From assembly GCF_900129135.1 (NCBI RefSeq), contig NZ_FQVI01000009.1, positions 1 to 64,000 of the forward strand: a stretch of DNA of 64,000 nucleotides, in the 5' to 3' direction. The notes under the pieces were generated by a model. It was not told the DNA's origin. It saw only the letters and a program-made list of their open reading frames with translations, and did no database searches. Source of the DNA: Lactonifactor longoviformis DSM 17459 (GTDB taxonomy: Bacteria > Bacillota > Clostridia > Lachnospirales > Lachnospiraceae). Shown piece by piece: positions 43,476 to 52,424 of the stretch (position 1 is the stretch's first letter; each line of letters starts with the position of its first letter). A program made the position numbers and the translations under genes.

Positions 43476-44457
43476 GGATTACCTCCGCACTTTTATATTT
43501 GTCACAGGCCACATAATGGCCAGGCTCTGCCTCTGTAAGTTCCGGTACTTTTCCGGCACATGCTTCGTCCCCATAGGGACATCTCATCCGGAACGCGCAG
43601 CCCCGGGGCAGATGAATGGGACTTGGAACCTCTCCCGTCAGCCTCTTTCTCTGTATCCCAGCGCCGGGCACCGGTACAGGAATCGCAGAGATCAAGGCCT
43701 GAGTATAGGGATGCAGCGGCCGTTCGTACAAAGCATCTGATGGAGCAATCTCTACAATTCTTCCAAGATACATAACCGCTACCCTATGGCTCACATACTG
43801 GACAGATGCCAGATTGTGAGAGATAAAGAGCATGGTCATCTGGAATTTTTCCTGCAGATCCTTCAAAAGATTTAGTATCTGTGCCTGTATGGATACATCC
43901 AGGGCTGACACCGGCTCATCTGCAATGATAACCTTAGGATTCAGAAGAATTGCCCTTGCAATACTGATCCGCTGGCGCTGTCCCCCTGAGAATTCATGGG
44001 GATACCGTTTCAAAGCATCCAGAGGAATTCCTGTCATTTCCAGCATTCGGGTAATTCTCTCTTCCCACTGTTCTTTTGGAATGCCGTGTGTCCGCAGAGG
44101 CTCCTCCAGAATTGCCTTTATGCTCATTCTGGGATCAAATGCAGCATATGGATCCTGAAAAATCATCTGAAAGTCTTTTCTATGTTTCCGAAGCTTCTGG
44201 GAGGATAATTCCGTCAGATTTTCTCCTTCCAGAACCACACTTCCCCGGGTAGGTTCAATCAGACGCATAATCAGCCTTCCAAGGGTGGATTTCCCGCAGC
44301 CCGACTCACCTACAATTCCCAAAGTCTCACCCTTTTCAAGGGTTAAGGTAACGTCCTGTACTGCTTTGAGCATTTCTTTTTTATAGGGAAACATTCTTCC
44401 CTTGACTGCAAACTCTTTGGACAGGCCGCTGATTTCCAGTATTATTTCTCTATCCAA
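43465..44457 (-). CDS. oligopeptide/dipeptide ABC transporter ATPase, OppF/DppF-like
   Basis: 330 residues from a TTG start at 44457. That start overlaps the preceding gene by 8 nt and has AAGGAGG about 9 nt upstream; the longer ATG frame to 44583 lies inside the previous gene and is rejected. Walker [13 protein letters not shown], the signature [14 protein letters not shown] and Walker [13 protein letters not shown] are intact. The C-terminal oligo_HPY region with [14 protein letters not shown] ends the domain. It powers peptide uptake together with the OppD-like ATPase. Confidence 0.9.
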   Translation of the reverse strand: MDREIILEISGLSKEFAVKGRMFPYKKEMLKAVQDVTLTLEKGETLGIVGESGCGKSTLGRLIMRLIEPTRGSVVLEGENLTELSSQKLRKHRKDFQMIFQDPYAAFDPRMSIKAILEEPLRTHGIPKEQWEERITRMLEMTGIPLDALKRYPHEFSGGQRQRISIARAILLNPKVIIADEPVSALDVSIQAQILNLLKDLQEKFQMTMLFISHNLASVQYVSHRVAVMYLGRIVEIAPSDALYERPLHPYTQALISAIPVPVPGAGIQRKRLTGEVPSPIHLPRGCAFRMRCPYGDEACAGKVPELTEAEPGHYVACDKYKSAEVIHEI

Positions 44458-45436
44458 TCCTGCCCACCTCCTTGCAAGAAACATAATGTCCGGGAGCAAT
44501 CTCCAAAAGTGAGGTATCCCGGCTGCACTCCGGCCTCCGCTTTGGGCACCGGTCCGCGAATTGACATCCTGCCTTCTCTTCATATAATTTTGGAGGCTGT
44601 CCGGGAATCGGGATCAGCTTTTCTTTTCTCCCCAGAACCGGAACGCAGGCCATCAGCCCTTTGGTATAGGGGTGCAGGGGATGTGAAAACAATTCTCCTG
44701 CCGAAGCCTTCTCAACGATCTCTCCCGCGTACATAACAGCCACCGTATCACACAACTCCGCTACCACACCCAGATCATGGGTAATCAGAAGAATGGCAAC
44801 TTTGTAAGTATCTCTGAGTTCTCTCAAAAGGTCTAGAATCTGTGCCTGTATGGTTACATCCAAGGCTGTGGTAGGTTCATCCGCAATCAGAATCTCCGGC
44901 TGACACATCAGAGAGGAGGCAATGATAGCGCGCTGGCGCATTCCCCCTGAAAATTGAAAAGGATAGTCCTCCGCCCGCTCTTTTGCAGAGGGGATTCCCA
45001 CTTTCTGAAGCTGGATAATTGCCTCCTCCAGGGCATCTTGTTTCTTTTTCTTTTGGTGAATCTCCAAAACCTCTCCCACCTGTCTCCCCACTTTTAGAAC
45101 AGGATTCAGTGAAGTCATGGGGTCCTGAAAAATCATGGCGATTTTATTTCCCCGCAGTTTCTGCTGCTCCTTTTCCGGCTTATCCAGTATATTTTCACCG
45201 TGAAACCAGGCCTCACCGGTTACTTTTTCATGTTTTTTCTTACCCACCAATCCCAGAAGAGAATTGGCTGTCACAGATTTTCCGCATCCGGACTCTCCTA
45301 CCAGGCCCAGGATTTCTCCTTTTTTCAGAGAGAAGTTCACGCCCCGGACCGCATGCATATGTCCCTGTCTGGTGGCGAATTCTACCTGCAGATTTCTAAC
45401 CTCCAGAAGGTTCTCAATATTATTTTCCTCTTTCAC
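44450..45436 (-). CDS. oligopeptide/dipeptide ABC transporter ATPase, OppD/DppD-like
   Basis: 328 residues. Walker [15 protein letters not shown], the signature FSGGMRQRAIIASSL and Walker B ILIADEPTTALD are complete, and a C-terminal cysteine-bearing oligo_HPY region (CQFADRCPKRRPEC) follows. The start is a GTG with GGGGGA upstream. It is translationally coupled to the OppF-like gene and forms the heteromeric ATPase of the peptide importer. Confidence 0.93.
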   Translation of the reverse strand: MKEENNIENLLEVRNLQVEFATRQGHMHAVRGVNFSLKKGEILGLVGESGCGKSVTANSLLGLVGKKKHEKVTGEAWFHGENILDKPEKEQQKLRGNKIAMIFQDPMTSLNPVLKVGRQVGEVLEIHQKKKKQDALEEAIIQLQKVGIPSAKERAEDYPFQFSGGMRQRAIIASSLMCQPEILIADEPTTALDVTIQAQILDLLRELRDTYKVAILLITHDLGVVAELCDTVAVMYAGEIVEKASAGELFSHPLHPYTKGLMACVPVLGRKEKLIPIPGQPPKLYEEKAGCQFADRCPKRRPECSRDTSLLEIAPGHYVSCKEVGRIG

Positions 45437-45451
45437 AGCAGTTCCCCCTCT

Positions 45452-46291
45452 CTAATTTTCCACATTCCTGAGACGGGGATCCAGAACATCCCGCAGCCCG
45501 TCCCCAAGAATATTAAATCCAAGCACAGCCAGGGCTATGGCGATTCCAGGAAATACCCCTACCCACCAGGCAATCTCAATCCATGATTTACCGTTGTTCA
45601 GCATAATTCCCCAGGAAGGAATGTCAGGCTCCACGCCAATCCCCAAAAAGCTTAAGGCTGCCTCTGACAGGATTGCGAAGGCCAGAGACAGGGTAATCTG
45701 CACCAGGATAGGGGCCAGCACATTGGGGAGAATATGACGCACTATAATAGAGAAGTCAGATACACCTATGGATCTGGCCGCCTCCACATGAAGGGATTCC
45801 TTTACCGTAAGGACAGCCCCCCTTGTTATTCTGGCAAAAATAGGAGTATAGACAATACCAATGGCAATCATAATATTATTCAGGCTCGGACCCAGAATAG
45901 CCATAATCAGCAGTGCCAGCAGTACCTCAGGAAAAGCAAACATAATCTCAATCACTCTGGAAATGATCCCGTCCGTAAGTTTGCCGAAGTATCCGGCCAG
46001 CACCCCCAGAAATACACCTGCTGCTGTGGCAATGCTCACAGAGACAAGAGACACCTGAAGGGAGATTCTGGAACCATAGATGATTCTGGACAGAATATCT
46101 CTCCCCATATTGTCCGTCCCAAGAAGATGCTTTCCCCCGGGCGGCATCAGCACGGCTGTACTGTCCATATAGTAAGGATCAAAAGGAGCAATCACAGGGG
46201 CCAGAACGGCTGACAGGAGAAACAGCAGCAGGATAAGGCTTCCTGCCACAGCCAGCTTATTATGTAAAAAACGATGCATAAACTCTTTCAT
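45452..46291 (-). CDS. peptide ABC transporter permease, OppC/DppC-like
   Basis: 279 residues with about six membrane spans. The N-terminal first-span segment (LAVAGSLILLLFLLSAVLAPV) and the HLLGTDNMGRDILSRIIYGSR block are characteristic of DppC/OppC. The EAA loop appears as EAARSIGVSDFSIIVRHILPN near 175. It pairs with the OppB-like permease 10 bp upstream. Confidence 0.93.
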   Translation of the reverse strand: MKEFMHRFLHNKLAVAGSLILLLFLLSAVLAPVIAPFDPYYMDSTAVLMPPGGKHLLGTDNMGRDILSRIIYGSRISLQVSLVSVSIATAAGVFLGVLAGYFGKLTDGIISRVIEIMFAFPEVLLALLIMAILGPSLNNIMIAIGIVYTPIFARITRGAVLTVKESLHVEAARSIGVSDFSIIVRHILPNVLAPILVQITLSLAFAILSEAALSFLGIGVEPDIPSWGIMLNNGKSWIEIAWWVGVFPGIAIALAVLGFNILGDGLRDVLDPRLRNVEN

Positions 46292-46301
46292 ACCAGCCCT
46301 C

Positions 46302-47243
46302 CTAATAACGAATCTGAGGATTTACCACGCAATACAGCAAATCCACGATTAGATTAATCAATACAAACATAACAGCAATAAACAATACGGTTCCCTGGAG
46401 CACCAGGTAATCTCTGTTATTGATCGCCTGCAAAGCGAGGGAGCCAACGCCCGGAAGGGAAAATATCTGTTCTATTACCACAGACCCTCCTAAGAGAGAC
46501 CCTGTCTGCAGACCCAAGATCGTCAGCACCTGTATCATTGTATTCTTAACCCCGTGTTTTAAGATCAGCCTGGTTTGGGACAGGCCCTTTGCCTTTCCCA
46601 TTTTCATATATTCCTGATCTACCACCTCAATCATCGCTGACCGGGAAGAACGCATTACCACAGCGCTGACTGCCACCCCCAGAGCAAGCGCCGGCAGAAA
46701 CATACATCTCAGATTCGCCAGTATTCCCTCCGACAGAGGGACAAATCCCCCGGAGGGGAACCACTTTAAGGTCAGGGAAAATAACAGGACCAGCATGGTC
46801 CCCAACCAGAACCCCGGGATTGAGATCCCGAGAAGTCCCAAGACAGTAACCGCAGAATCGGGCATACGGTTTCTCTTGCAGGCTGCCCAATAGCCCATGG
46901 GGATTCCCACTAATACAGCCATCAGCAGGCTGAACAGTGTGAGCTCCAGCGTAACCGGCACACGGGAAAACAAAAGCAGAGCTACCGGCTGATTAGAAAT
47001 ATAGGAAAATCCAAAATCGCCGGTCAGAATCCCTTTAAGCCATATAAAATACTGGGTAATTATAGACTGGTCCAGCCCATATCTCTGCCGCAGCGCAGCT
47101 GCCGCTTCTTCCGTGTACTGGGTTCCCAGAGTAACCGTGGCATAATCACCCGGAATCAGCCGCACGGCAAAAAAGACTACCACAGAGATTCCCAGCAGCA
47201 CGGGAATGATACTAACCAACCGTTTCAGAATATATCGAAGCAT
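46302..47243 (-). CDS. peptide ABC transporter permease, OppB/DppB-like
   Basis: 313 residues with six membrane spans. The N-terminus LRYILKRLVSIIPVLLGISV, the RYGLDQSIITQYFIW segment and the EAA-like loop MGKAKGLSQTRLILKHGV are hallmarks of OppB/DppB. GAAAGGAG precedes the ATG. It is separated from the binding-protein gene by 75 bp containing a stable hairpin, which probably sets a lower permease level. Confidence 0.93.
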   Translation of the reverse strand: MLRYILKRLVSIIPVLLGISVVVFFAVRLIPGDYATVTLGTQYTEEAAAALRQRYGLDQSIITQYFIWLKGILTGDFGFSYISNQPVALLLFSRVPVTLELTLFSLLMAVLVGIPMGYWAACKRNRMPDSAVTVLGLLGISIPGFWLGTMLVLLFSLTLKWFPSGGFVPLSEGILANLRCMFLPALALGVAVSAVVMRSSRSAMIEVVDQEYMKMGKAKGLSQTRLILKHGVKNTMIQVLTILGLQTGSLLGGSVVIEQIFSLPGVGSLALQAINNRDYLVLQGTVLFIAVMFVLINLIVDLLYCVVNPQIRY

Positions 47244-47275
47244 TCTCTTCTCCTTTCACAGATATGCAAAATACA

Positions 47276-47305
47276 GGAAAGAGCCTGACGCATCAGACTC
47301 TTTCC
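47276..47305 (-). terminator. intra-operon hairpin between binding protein and permease genes
   Basis: GGAAAGAG (47276-47283) pairs with CTCTTTCC (47298-47305), enclosing CTGA/TCAG around a 4-nt loop. Only a weak U-rich tail follows, so it is probably a leaky terminator or 3' stabiliser that raises binding-protein mRNA above permease mRNA. Confidence 0.6.
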
Positions 47306-47318
47306 GGAATTTCATAAT

Positions 47319-48923
47319 TTACTCAAAATAAACGTCCTTCAGGAAAATGGTAGTAGCGGTTGGATGCACCGTATAACCCTTAACATTATCCCGCATGGCA
47401 ACCGTAAAATTGTTCATGTATAAAAACGCCATGGGGGCATCTTCTGCAATTACTTTCTGTGCTTCTTTGTAAATTGCCATTCTCTCTTCTTTGTCCAGAG
47501 TGGAACGGCCCTGTTCCAACAGCTCATCTACCGCAGGGTTGGAGTACTTCTGCTGGTTATACGCCCCTCCTGTGGTAAACAGGTTATATAAATATTCGTC
47601 TGCATCTACAAAGCCTGACCAGCCGCAGATTGTCAAGTCAAAATCTCCCTGATTCAGACCGTCAAAATAAACGCCTGACTCCAGTGCGGAAATCTCAGAC
47701 TCAATGCCTGCCTCTGCCAGCTGCTGCTTCACCATCTGAGCCGCATCTACCTGATACTGCCAGTCAGAACCGACCGTGATTTTTAATGTTATCTCGCCCT
47801 CCCCATAGCCGGCTTCTTTTAACAGAGCTTTTGCCTTTTCCAAATCTCTGGCAGGATATACTTCATCACCGCCGTAGTACTCATGGGTGGATGGAATATT
47901 AGCCTCTTTTAGTACTTCGGCATTCCCCATTTTTACGGCAGTATTAATGGCATCCCTGTCAACTGCATTGGCAACAGCCTGTCTCACTTTTACATCCTTC
48001 AGATATTCTGACTCACAATTCATGCCTACATATTCCCAGAAGGTTCCCGGAACAGATTCCATGGTTACCCCTTCTGCGCCCTTGAGAACTGCAATCTCCT
48101 GATCTATGGCATCGATAATCATATGAATCTCGCCGTTTCTCAGGGCAGTTGCACGTGCCGTGGCATCTGGAATTGTCTTCAGCACAAGGCTGTTTACTTT
48201 TGGAAGTCCTTCCTCCCAGTATTCAGGGAAGGCTGTCAGGTTCAGACTGCTGCCCTCCGTCCACTGTTCTAGTTTATAAGGGCCTGACCCTGCGTCTGCA
48301 TTGGCAAGACTTCCTCCATTTTCCTCTACTACTGCCTTCTCCACAATGGCATTTAGTGAATTGGCAAGATAGGTAAGAAACGGTGCATATTGGGAGGAAA
48401 GTGTAATCACAACAGTATTTTCATCCGGCGTCTCGATAGACGAAACCTTGTCAAACTGGGATGCCCGTGCTCCCCCATTCATAATTCTCTCGATGGAATA
48501 TTTCACGTCCTCACTGGTCATAGGATTCCCACTGTGAAACTTAACTCCCTCCTGAAGATGAAGGGTATACACAAGCTCATCCTCTGAAACCTCATAGGAT
48601 TCAGCCAAAGAAGGAGCTACCTCCCCGTATGCCTCCGTGTATGTAAATAACGTATTGTACATGTTCTCAATACAGATCCCTGCCGCCTTATCGGTCACCA
48701 TATGGGGATCCAGCCCGCTGGGGTCAGACTGAATGGCCACAATCAACTGATCCCCATCTGTCTCTTTGGAAGTATCCTGCACACCTGATGACGCAGCCTC
48801 CGAGGTATCCGATTCCCCGCTCCCTTTGGAATCTCCGTACTCCGCAGGGGCGTCTGAACATCCTGACAGTACAAGCGCCGCTGACAATATCAGGGCTGAC
48901 AGCAAACTAATTCTTTTTTTCAT
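47319..48923 (-). CDS. extracellular peptide-binding lipoprotein (SBP family 5)
   Basis: 534 residues. A lipoprotein signal (LILSAALVLSGCSD) places the lipidated Cys near residue 22, followed by an acidic linker. The SBP_bac_5 signature region KFHSGNPMTSEDVKYSIERI lies near 130, with long lobes of normal length. It captures oligopeptides or dipeptides outside the cell for the permease below. GGAGG lies 8 nt before the ATG. First gene of the operon, with a consensus promoter 180-210 bp upstream and an inverted repeat in the leader. Confidence 0.94.
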   Translation of the reverse strand: MKKRISLLSALILSAALVLSGCSDAPAEYGDSKGSGESDTSEAASSGVQDTSKETDGDQLIVAIQSDPSGLDPHMVTDKAAGICIENMYNTLFTYTEAYGEVAPSLAESYEVSEDELVYTLHLQEGVKFHSGNPMTSEDVKYSIERIMNGGARASQFDKVSSIETPDENTVVITLSSQYAPFLTYLANSLNAIVEKAVVEENGGSLANADAGSGPYKLEQWTEGSSLNLTAFPEYWEEGLPKVNSLVLKTIPDATARATALRNGEIHMIIDAIDQEIAVLKGAEGVTMESVPGTFWEYVGMNCESEYLKDVKVRQAVANAVDRDAINTAVKMGNAEVLKEANIPSTHEYYGGDEVYPARDLEKAKALLKEAGYGEGEITLKITVGSDWQYQVDAAQMVKQQLAEAGIESEISALESGVYFDGLNQGDFDLTICGWSGFVDADEYLYNLFTTGGAYNQQKYSNPAVDELLEQGRSTLDKEERMAIYKEAQKVIAEDAPMAFLYMNNFTVAMRDNVKGYTVHPTATTIFLKDVYFE

Positions 48924-49017
48924 AGCATTGCCTCCATAATCTTTTGTAAATTACCTTGCAATCATTCCTCTAGGCTGCTGTATCCACCGGTTCATTCTGG
49001 TTTTTTCACAGCTTATT

Positions 49018-49063
49018 CTTTATAAAATAAAGTATGCTTGGATAAAAAATTTATTTTATAAAG
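49018..49063. repeat. perfect 14-bp inverted repeat in the peptide-operon leader
   Basis: CTTTATAAAATAAA (49018-49031) and TTTATTTTATAAAG (49050-49063) are exact reverse complements with an 18-bp spacer. They lie about 40-80 nt downstream of the predicted transcription start, so this is either an operator in DNA (Lrp-like sites are AT-rich) or a hairpin in the leader RNA. Confidence 0.7.
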
Positions 49064-49106
49064 TTTAACCACCTAAATAGTATGTTTTAGTAATTCCGTT
49101 AGGGAA

Positions 49107-49135
49107 ATCTTAGCAGAAATTAGTTGCTTTGTCAA
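49107..49135 (-). promoter_or_regulatory. consensus sigma-A promoter of the peptide-transporter operon
   Basis: Minus strand TTGACA (49135-49130), 17-bp spacer, TAAGAT (49112-49107). It leaves a leader of roughly 175 nt. The rest of the 379-bp divergent region (48924-49302) is AT-rich and without ORFs. Confidence 0.82.
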
Positions 49136-49302
49136 CTGCGAATTCACGCTTTGCCTTTGAAAAAGACGGAAAAATAAAATTTTGTTGATTTCCGAAAATA
49201 ATACTAACAACAGAAGAGTATCTTATGGTATCATATACATGCAGAAAATCATTCTCTGCTTCAGTATGCATGAAGCGGGGAAACCATAGGCGGGGAATAT
49301 TC

Positions 49303-49749
49303 ATGGACAAATTAGATAAAGAAATACTTAAAATATTAAGCCAAAATGGGAGAACTTCTTTTAAACAGATTTCTGAGGCTGTAGGACTCACCTCCCCTGC
49401 AGTCAAAACAAGAATAGAGAAAATGGAAAAAGATAATATTATCAAAGGCTATTCTGTCAATCTGGACAATAAAGCTGTGGGATTTATGGTGACAGCCTTT
49501 ATCAGTGTGGCTGTGGAAACTGCAGCCAGAGATGAGTTCTATTCCTATGTACAGACCTGTCCCAATGTCATTGAGTGTCACGGGATTACAGGACATTATT
49601 TTGCTTTGCTGAAAGTACTCTTCAAGAGCACCATGGATCTGGATAACTTTCTGAACAAAATTCAGAAGTTCGGAGAAACCAGTACCAATATCGTTCTCTC
49701 AACTTACAAAGAACCGCACAATATAAATCTGATGGACGAGGAGATCTAA
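49303..49749 (+). CDS. Lrp/AsnC family transcriptional regulator
   Basis: 148 residues. An N-terminal AsnC-type helix-turn-helix (about 1-60; LDKEILKILSQNGRTSFKQI, then GLTSPAVKTRIEKME) is followed by the RAM ligand-binding domain (about 65-140), which usually senses amino acids. It is divergent from the peptide-transporter operon, its likely target. The ATG at 49303 gives residues in register with the family; an upstream frame to 49225 has no support, and the ribosome site (CGGGGA) is modest. A bidirectional terminator follows. Confidence 0.92.
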   Translation: MDKLDKEILKILSQNGRTSFKQISEAVGLTSPAVKTRIEKMEKDNIIKGYSVNLDNKAVGFMVTAFISVAVETAARDEFYSYVQTCPNVIECHGITGHYFALLKVLFKSTMDLDNFLNKIQKFGETSTNIVLSTYKEPHNINLMDEEI

Positions 49750-49790
49750 AAAAAGAGAAAGCCGTATTTTACTACAGCTTTCTCTTTTTT
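49748..49790. terminator. bidirectional terminator
   Basis: AAAAAGAGAAAGC (ending 49762) pairs with GCTTTCTCTTTTT (from 49777). It ends the Lrp transcript and the large minus-strand operon from the other side. Confidence 0.85.
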
Positions 49791-50301
49791 ATCCTAACAG
49801 CAGCGTCTCTCTGTAATCGAATACCTCCTGTTTCCTCCAGAGCAGAAATTTCCGCTTTAAAAAAGGCTCTCCGTTTCTTTTGGCCTGGTCCTGATCTCCG
49901 ATTTCATATGCTCCGTTCGTCACAACTATGATAAGCTTAGACCTGGCATAATACATTTTCAGATATCCCGCCAGTTTTTCCAGAGTCTTTTTTCTTTTCA
50001 CAGGTTCAAATTCCTGGTAAAACCCAGGCATCATCAGACGGGGCATAGCCGCCACGGTGGATTCCACCTTTCCGTCTTCCTTCCACCAGAGTACATTCAG
50101 CCTGACATTGCGGAACACTTGTCCGTGGCCCTTGAGAGTTTTTACAAGCTCTATAACAGTCTCCTCTAATTCTTCCTTTTCCATTGCGCAATCCAGTACC
50201 AGCGCCATCTCCAGTATTTCCTTGGTAAAGTTACCCGGTACATGGAGTACACGCTCTACCTGCTGCAGCAATTTCTGACGTTGTACAATAGTAATTGCCA
50301 T
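49789..50301 (-). CDS. unknown protein with a degenerate VWA-like core
   Basis: 170 residues, soluble. The pattern EMALVLDCAMEKEELEE (strand then helix), VRLNVLWW (second strand) and LIIVVTNGAYEIGD (late strand and loop) resembles a von Willebrand A fold. However, the metal site DxSxS is replaced by D-C-A-M-E, so any such domain would lack a normal MIDAS. The C-terminus is basic (PFLKRKFLLWRKQEV). GGAAAGGAAG precedes the ATG. It is the last gene in the MoxR/VWA operon direction, 21 bp after the DUF2284 gene. The fold assignment is my inference. Confidence 0.55.
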   Translation of the reverse strand: MAITIVQRQKLLQQVERVLHVPGNFTKEILEMALVLDCAMEKEELEETVIELVKTLKGHGQVFRNVRLNVLWWKEDGKVESTVAAMPRLMMPGFYQEFEPVKRKKTLEKLAGYLKMYYARSKLIIVVTNGAYEIGDQDQAKRNGEPFLKRKFLLWRKQEVFDYRETLLLG

Positions 50302-50322
50302 TCTCTCTTCCTTTCCTGTTGT

Positions 50323-50862
50323 CTAATGATATAAGAACAGACTAAAATAAGATATCTGTCTTCCGTTTCCCCAGTATATCATATCACAGGCCTCTGCCAT
50401 TTTATCTGCCTGTACACAGTAGGCAGACAGGCAGGAGCTGATCTGTTCCGGATAGGCGCAGTCCTCCCCCTTTTCTCTTCTGCAGGGCCGGCACAGATCG
50501 CAGGGACCGGCCAGCATAGGCAGACCGGTAAGTCCCGCCTCCTTCAGCCTCCTGATAAAAGCTCTGGATCTCTTATTATGTTCCTTTTTCAAACCTGCCA
50601 GCTCTTCCTGGGAATTCATGTTTTCCACCTCACAGACCGTCTGAAATACCAGTGCATTTTCATATTCTCTGGCCCTGGCCTCCATCTGTGCCGGTGTACC
50701 ACAGTCCGGAGGGCAGGAATAATTGTCCCCGTAATTGCCGCAGAGGTTCTCTTCACAGTAGCGCCGGAAATCGGCATTGAATACCAGCTGTTCCACTTTT
50801 ATCACTTTAGCCTTTGTAAAGCCTGCCTCAGCAGCCATCTCTTCTATTAAATACGCTTCCAT
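50323..50862 (-). CDS. DUF2284 cysteine-rich metal-binding protein
   Basis: 179 residues with many cysteines: CEENLCGNYGDNYSCPPDCG near 35, CDLCRPCRREKGEDC near 125 and further Cys at CLSAYC. The pattern matches DUF2284 (predicted metal-binding, probably Fe-S) proteins common in strict anaerobes. The ATG at 50862 is chosen because AAGGAGG lies 6-7 nt upstream. Biochemical role unknown. It lies 10 bp after the YgjP-like gene. Confidence 0.85.
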   Translation of the reverse strand: MEAYLIEEMAAEAGFTKAKVIKVEQLVFNADFRRYCEENLCGNYGDNYSCPPDCGTPAQMEARAREYENALVFQTVCEVENMNSQEELAGLKKEHNKRSRAFIRRLKEAGLTGLPMLAGPCDLCRPCRREKGEDCAYPEQISSCLSAYCVQADKMAEACDMIYWGNGRQISYFSLFLYH

Positions 50863-50872
50863 ACTGACCTCC

Positions 50873-51418
50873 TTATGCTCTTTCCCACAGTTCCCTGCCA
50901 TGCTCTTTCAGCCACCTCTGATATATTCTGTAGTCCGGCATGGCATCCTCCACAACCCGGTAAAACCCAGGGGAGTGATTCATCTCCTTCCGGTGGGCAA
51001 GTTCGTGTACCACCACATATTCCAGCACCTTCTCCGGAGCCAGAATCAGCCGCCAGTTAAAGTTCAGGCTGCCTTTTGCACTGCAGCTTCCCCAGCGTGT
51101 TTTCTGTTCCCGAATGGTAATCCGTGTACAGGTAACTCCCATGATTTTGGAGTAGACCCGCACCTTTTCCCCGATCTTTTTTCCCGCCTGCTCAATCAGT
51201 CGCTGCTTTTCCTCCGGGGAGTAGGGAGGGGCCGCCTCTTTCTTAAGCTCTCCCCTTCTTCCGGCAATTTTCTTTTGAATCCAGGGTTCTTTCGCAGCCA
51301 CAAATTCTTCTATTATTTTCTTTGGACACCCTATGGGTGCCCTCACCAGCAGTTCTGCTTTTTCTGTAATCTGTATGCACAGCGTCTTTCTTGCGCTGTA
51401 CAGGATGTCATAGTTCAT
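50873..51418 (-). CDS. YgjP/WSS1-like zinc metallopeptidase (DUF45)
   Basis: 181 residues. The zinc-peptidase motif VVVHELAHRKEMNHSPGFY gives H-E-x-x-H plus a third His, preceded by the family block TRWGSCSAKGSLNFNWRL. These are the two hallmarks of YgjP-like M48-related peptidases. Substrates are not established. The ATG at 51418 has AAGG about 7 nt upstream; the longer frame overlaps the HD gene and is rejected. Within the MoxR/VWA operon. Confidence 0.9.
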   Translation of the reverse strand: MNYDILYSARKTLCIQITEKAELLVRAPIGCPKKIIEEFVAAKEPWIQKKIAGRRGELKKEAAPPYSPEEKQRLIEQAGKKIGEKVRVYSKIMGVTCTRITIREQKTRWGSCSAKGSLNFNWRLILAPEKVLEYVVVHELAHRKEMNHSPGFYRVVEDAMPDYRIYQRWLKEHGRELWERA

Positions 51419-51429
51419 ATCCAGACCTT

Positions 51430-52323
51430 CTATCCTTTTGACCGTACTTGTCCGAAAATTTCTCTGCACAGATGCATGTATTCCTGATAAGCCTGGGTAT
51501 CCTCCAACTCTGCCAGAATTTCCCCAATTGTCATATAATACCACCGGTGCATGCCGGGATCCGTGACATTAAACCTCTGCCATATTGCTTCGCCTTCTTT
51601 GTCGTAGCCCCTTTTGGTAGCCCTCATATTGGACAGCTTATCCGCAAGCACTATTTTTTTTAACTCAGCGGGTTCTCTCCTAATCTGGCTGATCATCTCC
51701 ATTTTTCTGATTTTCCAGGAATCTTTTGCCGGGAGATGCCGTCTCTTATCTTCAGTCTCTTTCTTCACCAGCTTCAGCACCCTCGGCCCGAACCGCTGTT
51801 CCAGTTCAAGTTCCCCGCTGGGGGTATCCTCCAGGACATCGTGGAGTACCCCTGCCATAAGAATATCCGGATCCTCTGTCATCCCTCTTAAGATGGAAAG
51901 AACCTCCATAGGGTGCACAATATACGGAATCCCCGTCCCCTTACGGACCTGTCTTTTATGAGCCTCTGCGGCAAACTGCAGTGCCTGCTCAATGGACTCC
52001 TCTGTCTCATCCCTCTTTATTATATAATCAGGAAATACCGGCACCAGCCCGGCGCCTATCAGTCCATCCGCATATTTTTTCCACTGGTTAGGCGTACGGC
52101 TGTCTGTCTTCTCCTGCCATGGGAAATCATAATATCGGCAGACCGGCTGTTCCTTCCCGTCTCTCCCTGCAAAGCATGGACAATAGCTGCAGTAAACCGG
52201 ATTCTCCAGCACTGCATTGGCAGCTCTGCAGTATAGTCTGCCCTCTCGGTCACAGGCCGCCCTATGGGGTATGCATCTGTAAACATACTCCTTATTATGT
52301 ATTGCTTCTTCCTCTTTTGTCAT
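51430..52323 (-). CDS. MESH1/SpoT-like HD hydrolase with cysteine-rich N-terminus
   Basis: 297 residues. An N-terminal cysteine-rich segment (about 15-65; CxxH, CRAAN, CSYCPCF) precedes an HD-type domain (about 110-290) with HKRQVRKGTGIPYIVHP, AGVLHDVLEDT and LADKLSNMR. This order and wording match (p)ppGpp hydrolases of the SpoT/MESH1 type, with no synthetase or regulatory domain. The ATG at 52323 has AAGGGGGG about 10 nt upstream and is preferred to 52395. The Cys-rich domain could bind zinc or Fe-S, a feature I do not know in MESH1 enzymes. Confidence 0.82.
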   Translation of the reverse strand: MTKEEEAIHNKEYVYRCIPHRAACDREGRLYCRAANAVLENPVYCSYCPCFAGRDGKEQPVCRYYDFPWQEKTDSRTPNQWKKYADGLIGAGLVPVFPDYIIKRDETEESIEQALQFAAEAHKRQVRKGTGIPYIVHPMEVLSILRGMTEDPDILMAGVLHDVLEDTPSGELELEQRFGPRVLKLVKKETEDKRRHLPAKDSWKIRKMEMISQIRREPAELKKIVLADKLSNMRATKRGYDKEGEAIWQRFNVTDPGMHRWYYMTIGEILAELEDTQAYQEYMHLCREIFGQVRSKG

Positions 52324-52424
52324 GACAAAAGCCCCCCTTGTAATCCCTTCATCCATAATAGGAAACCGGGCTGCACACTCCTGCTTCACCCGCATATCTT
52401 CATTATATCAAAAACCTGCAGTTT

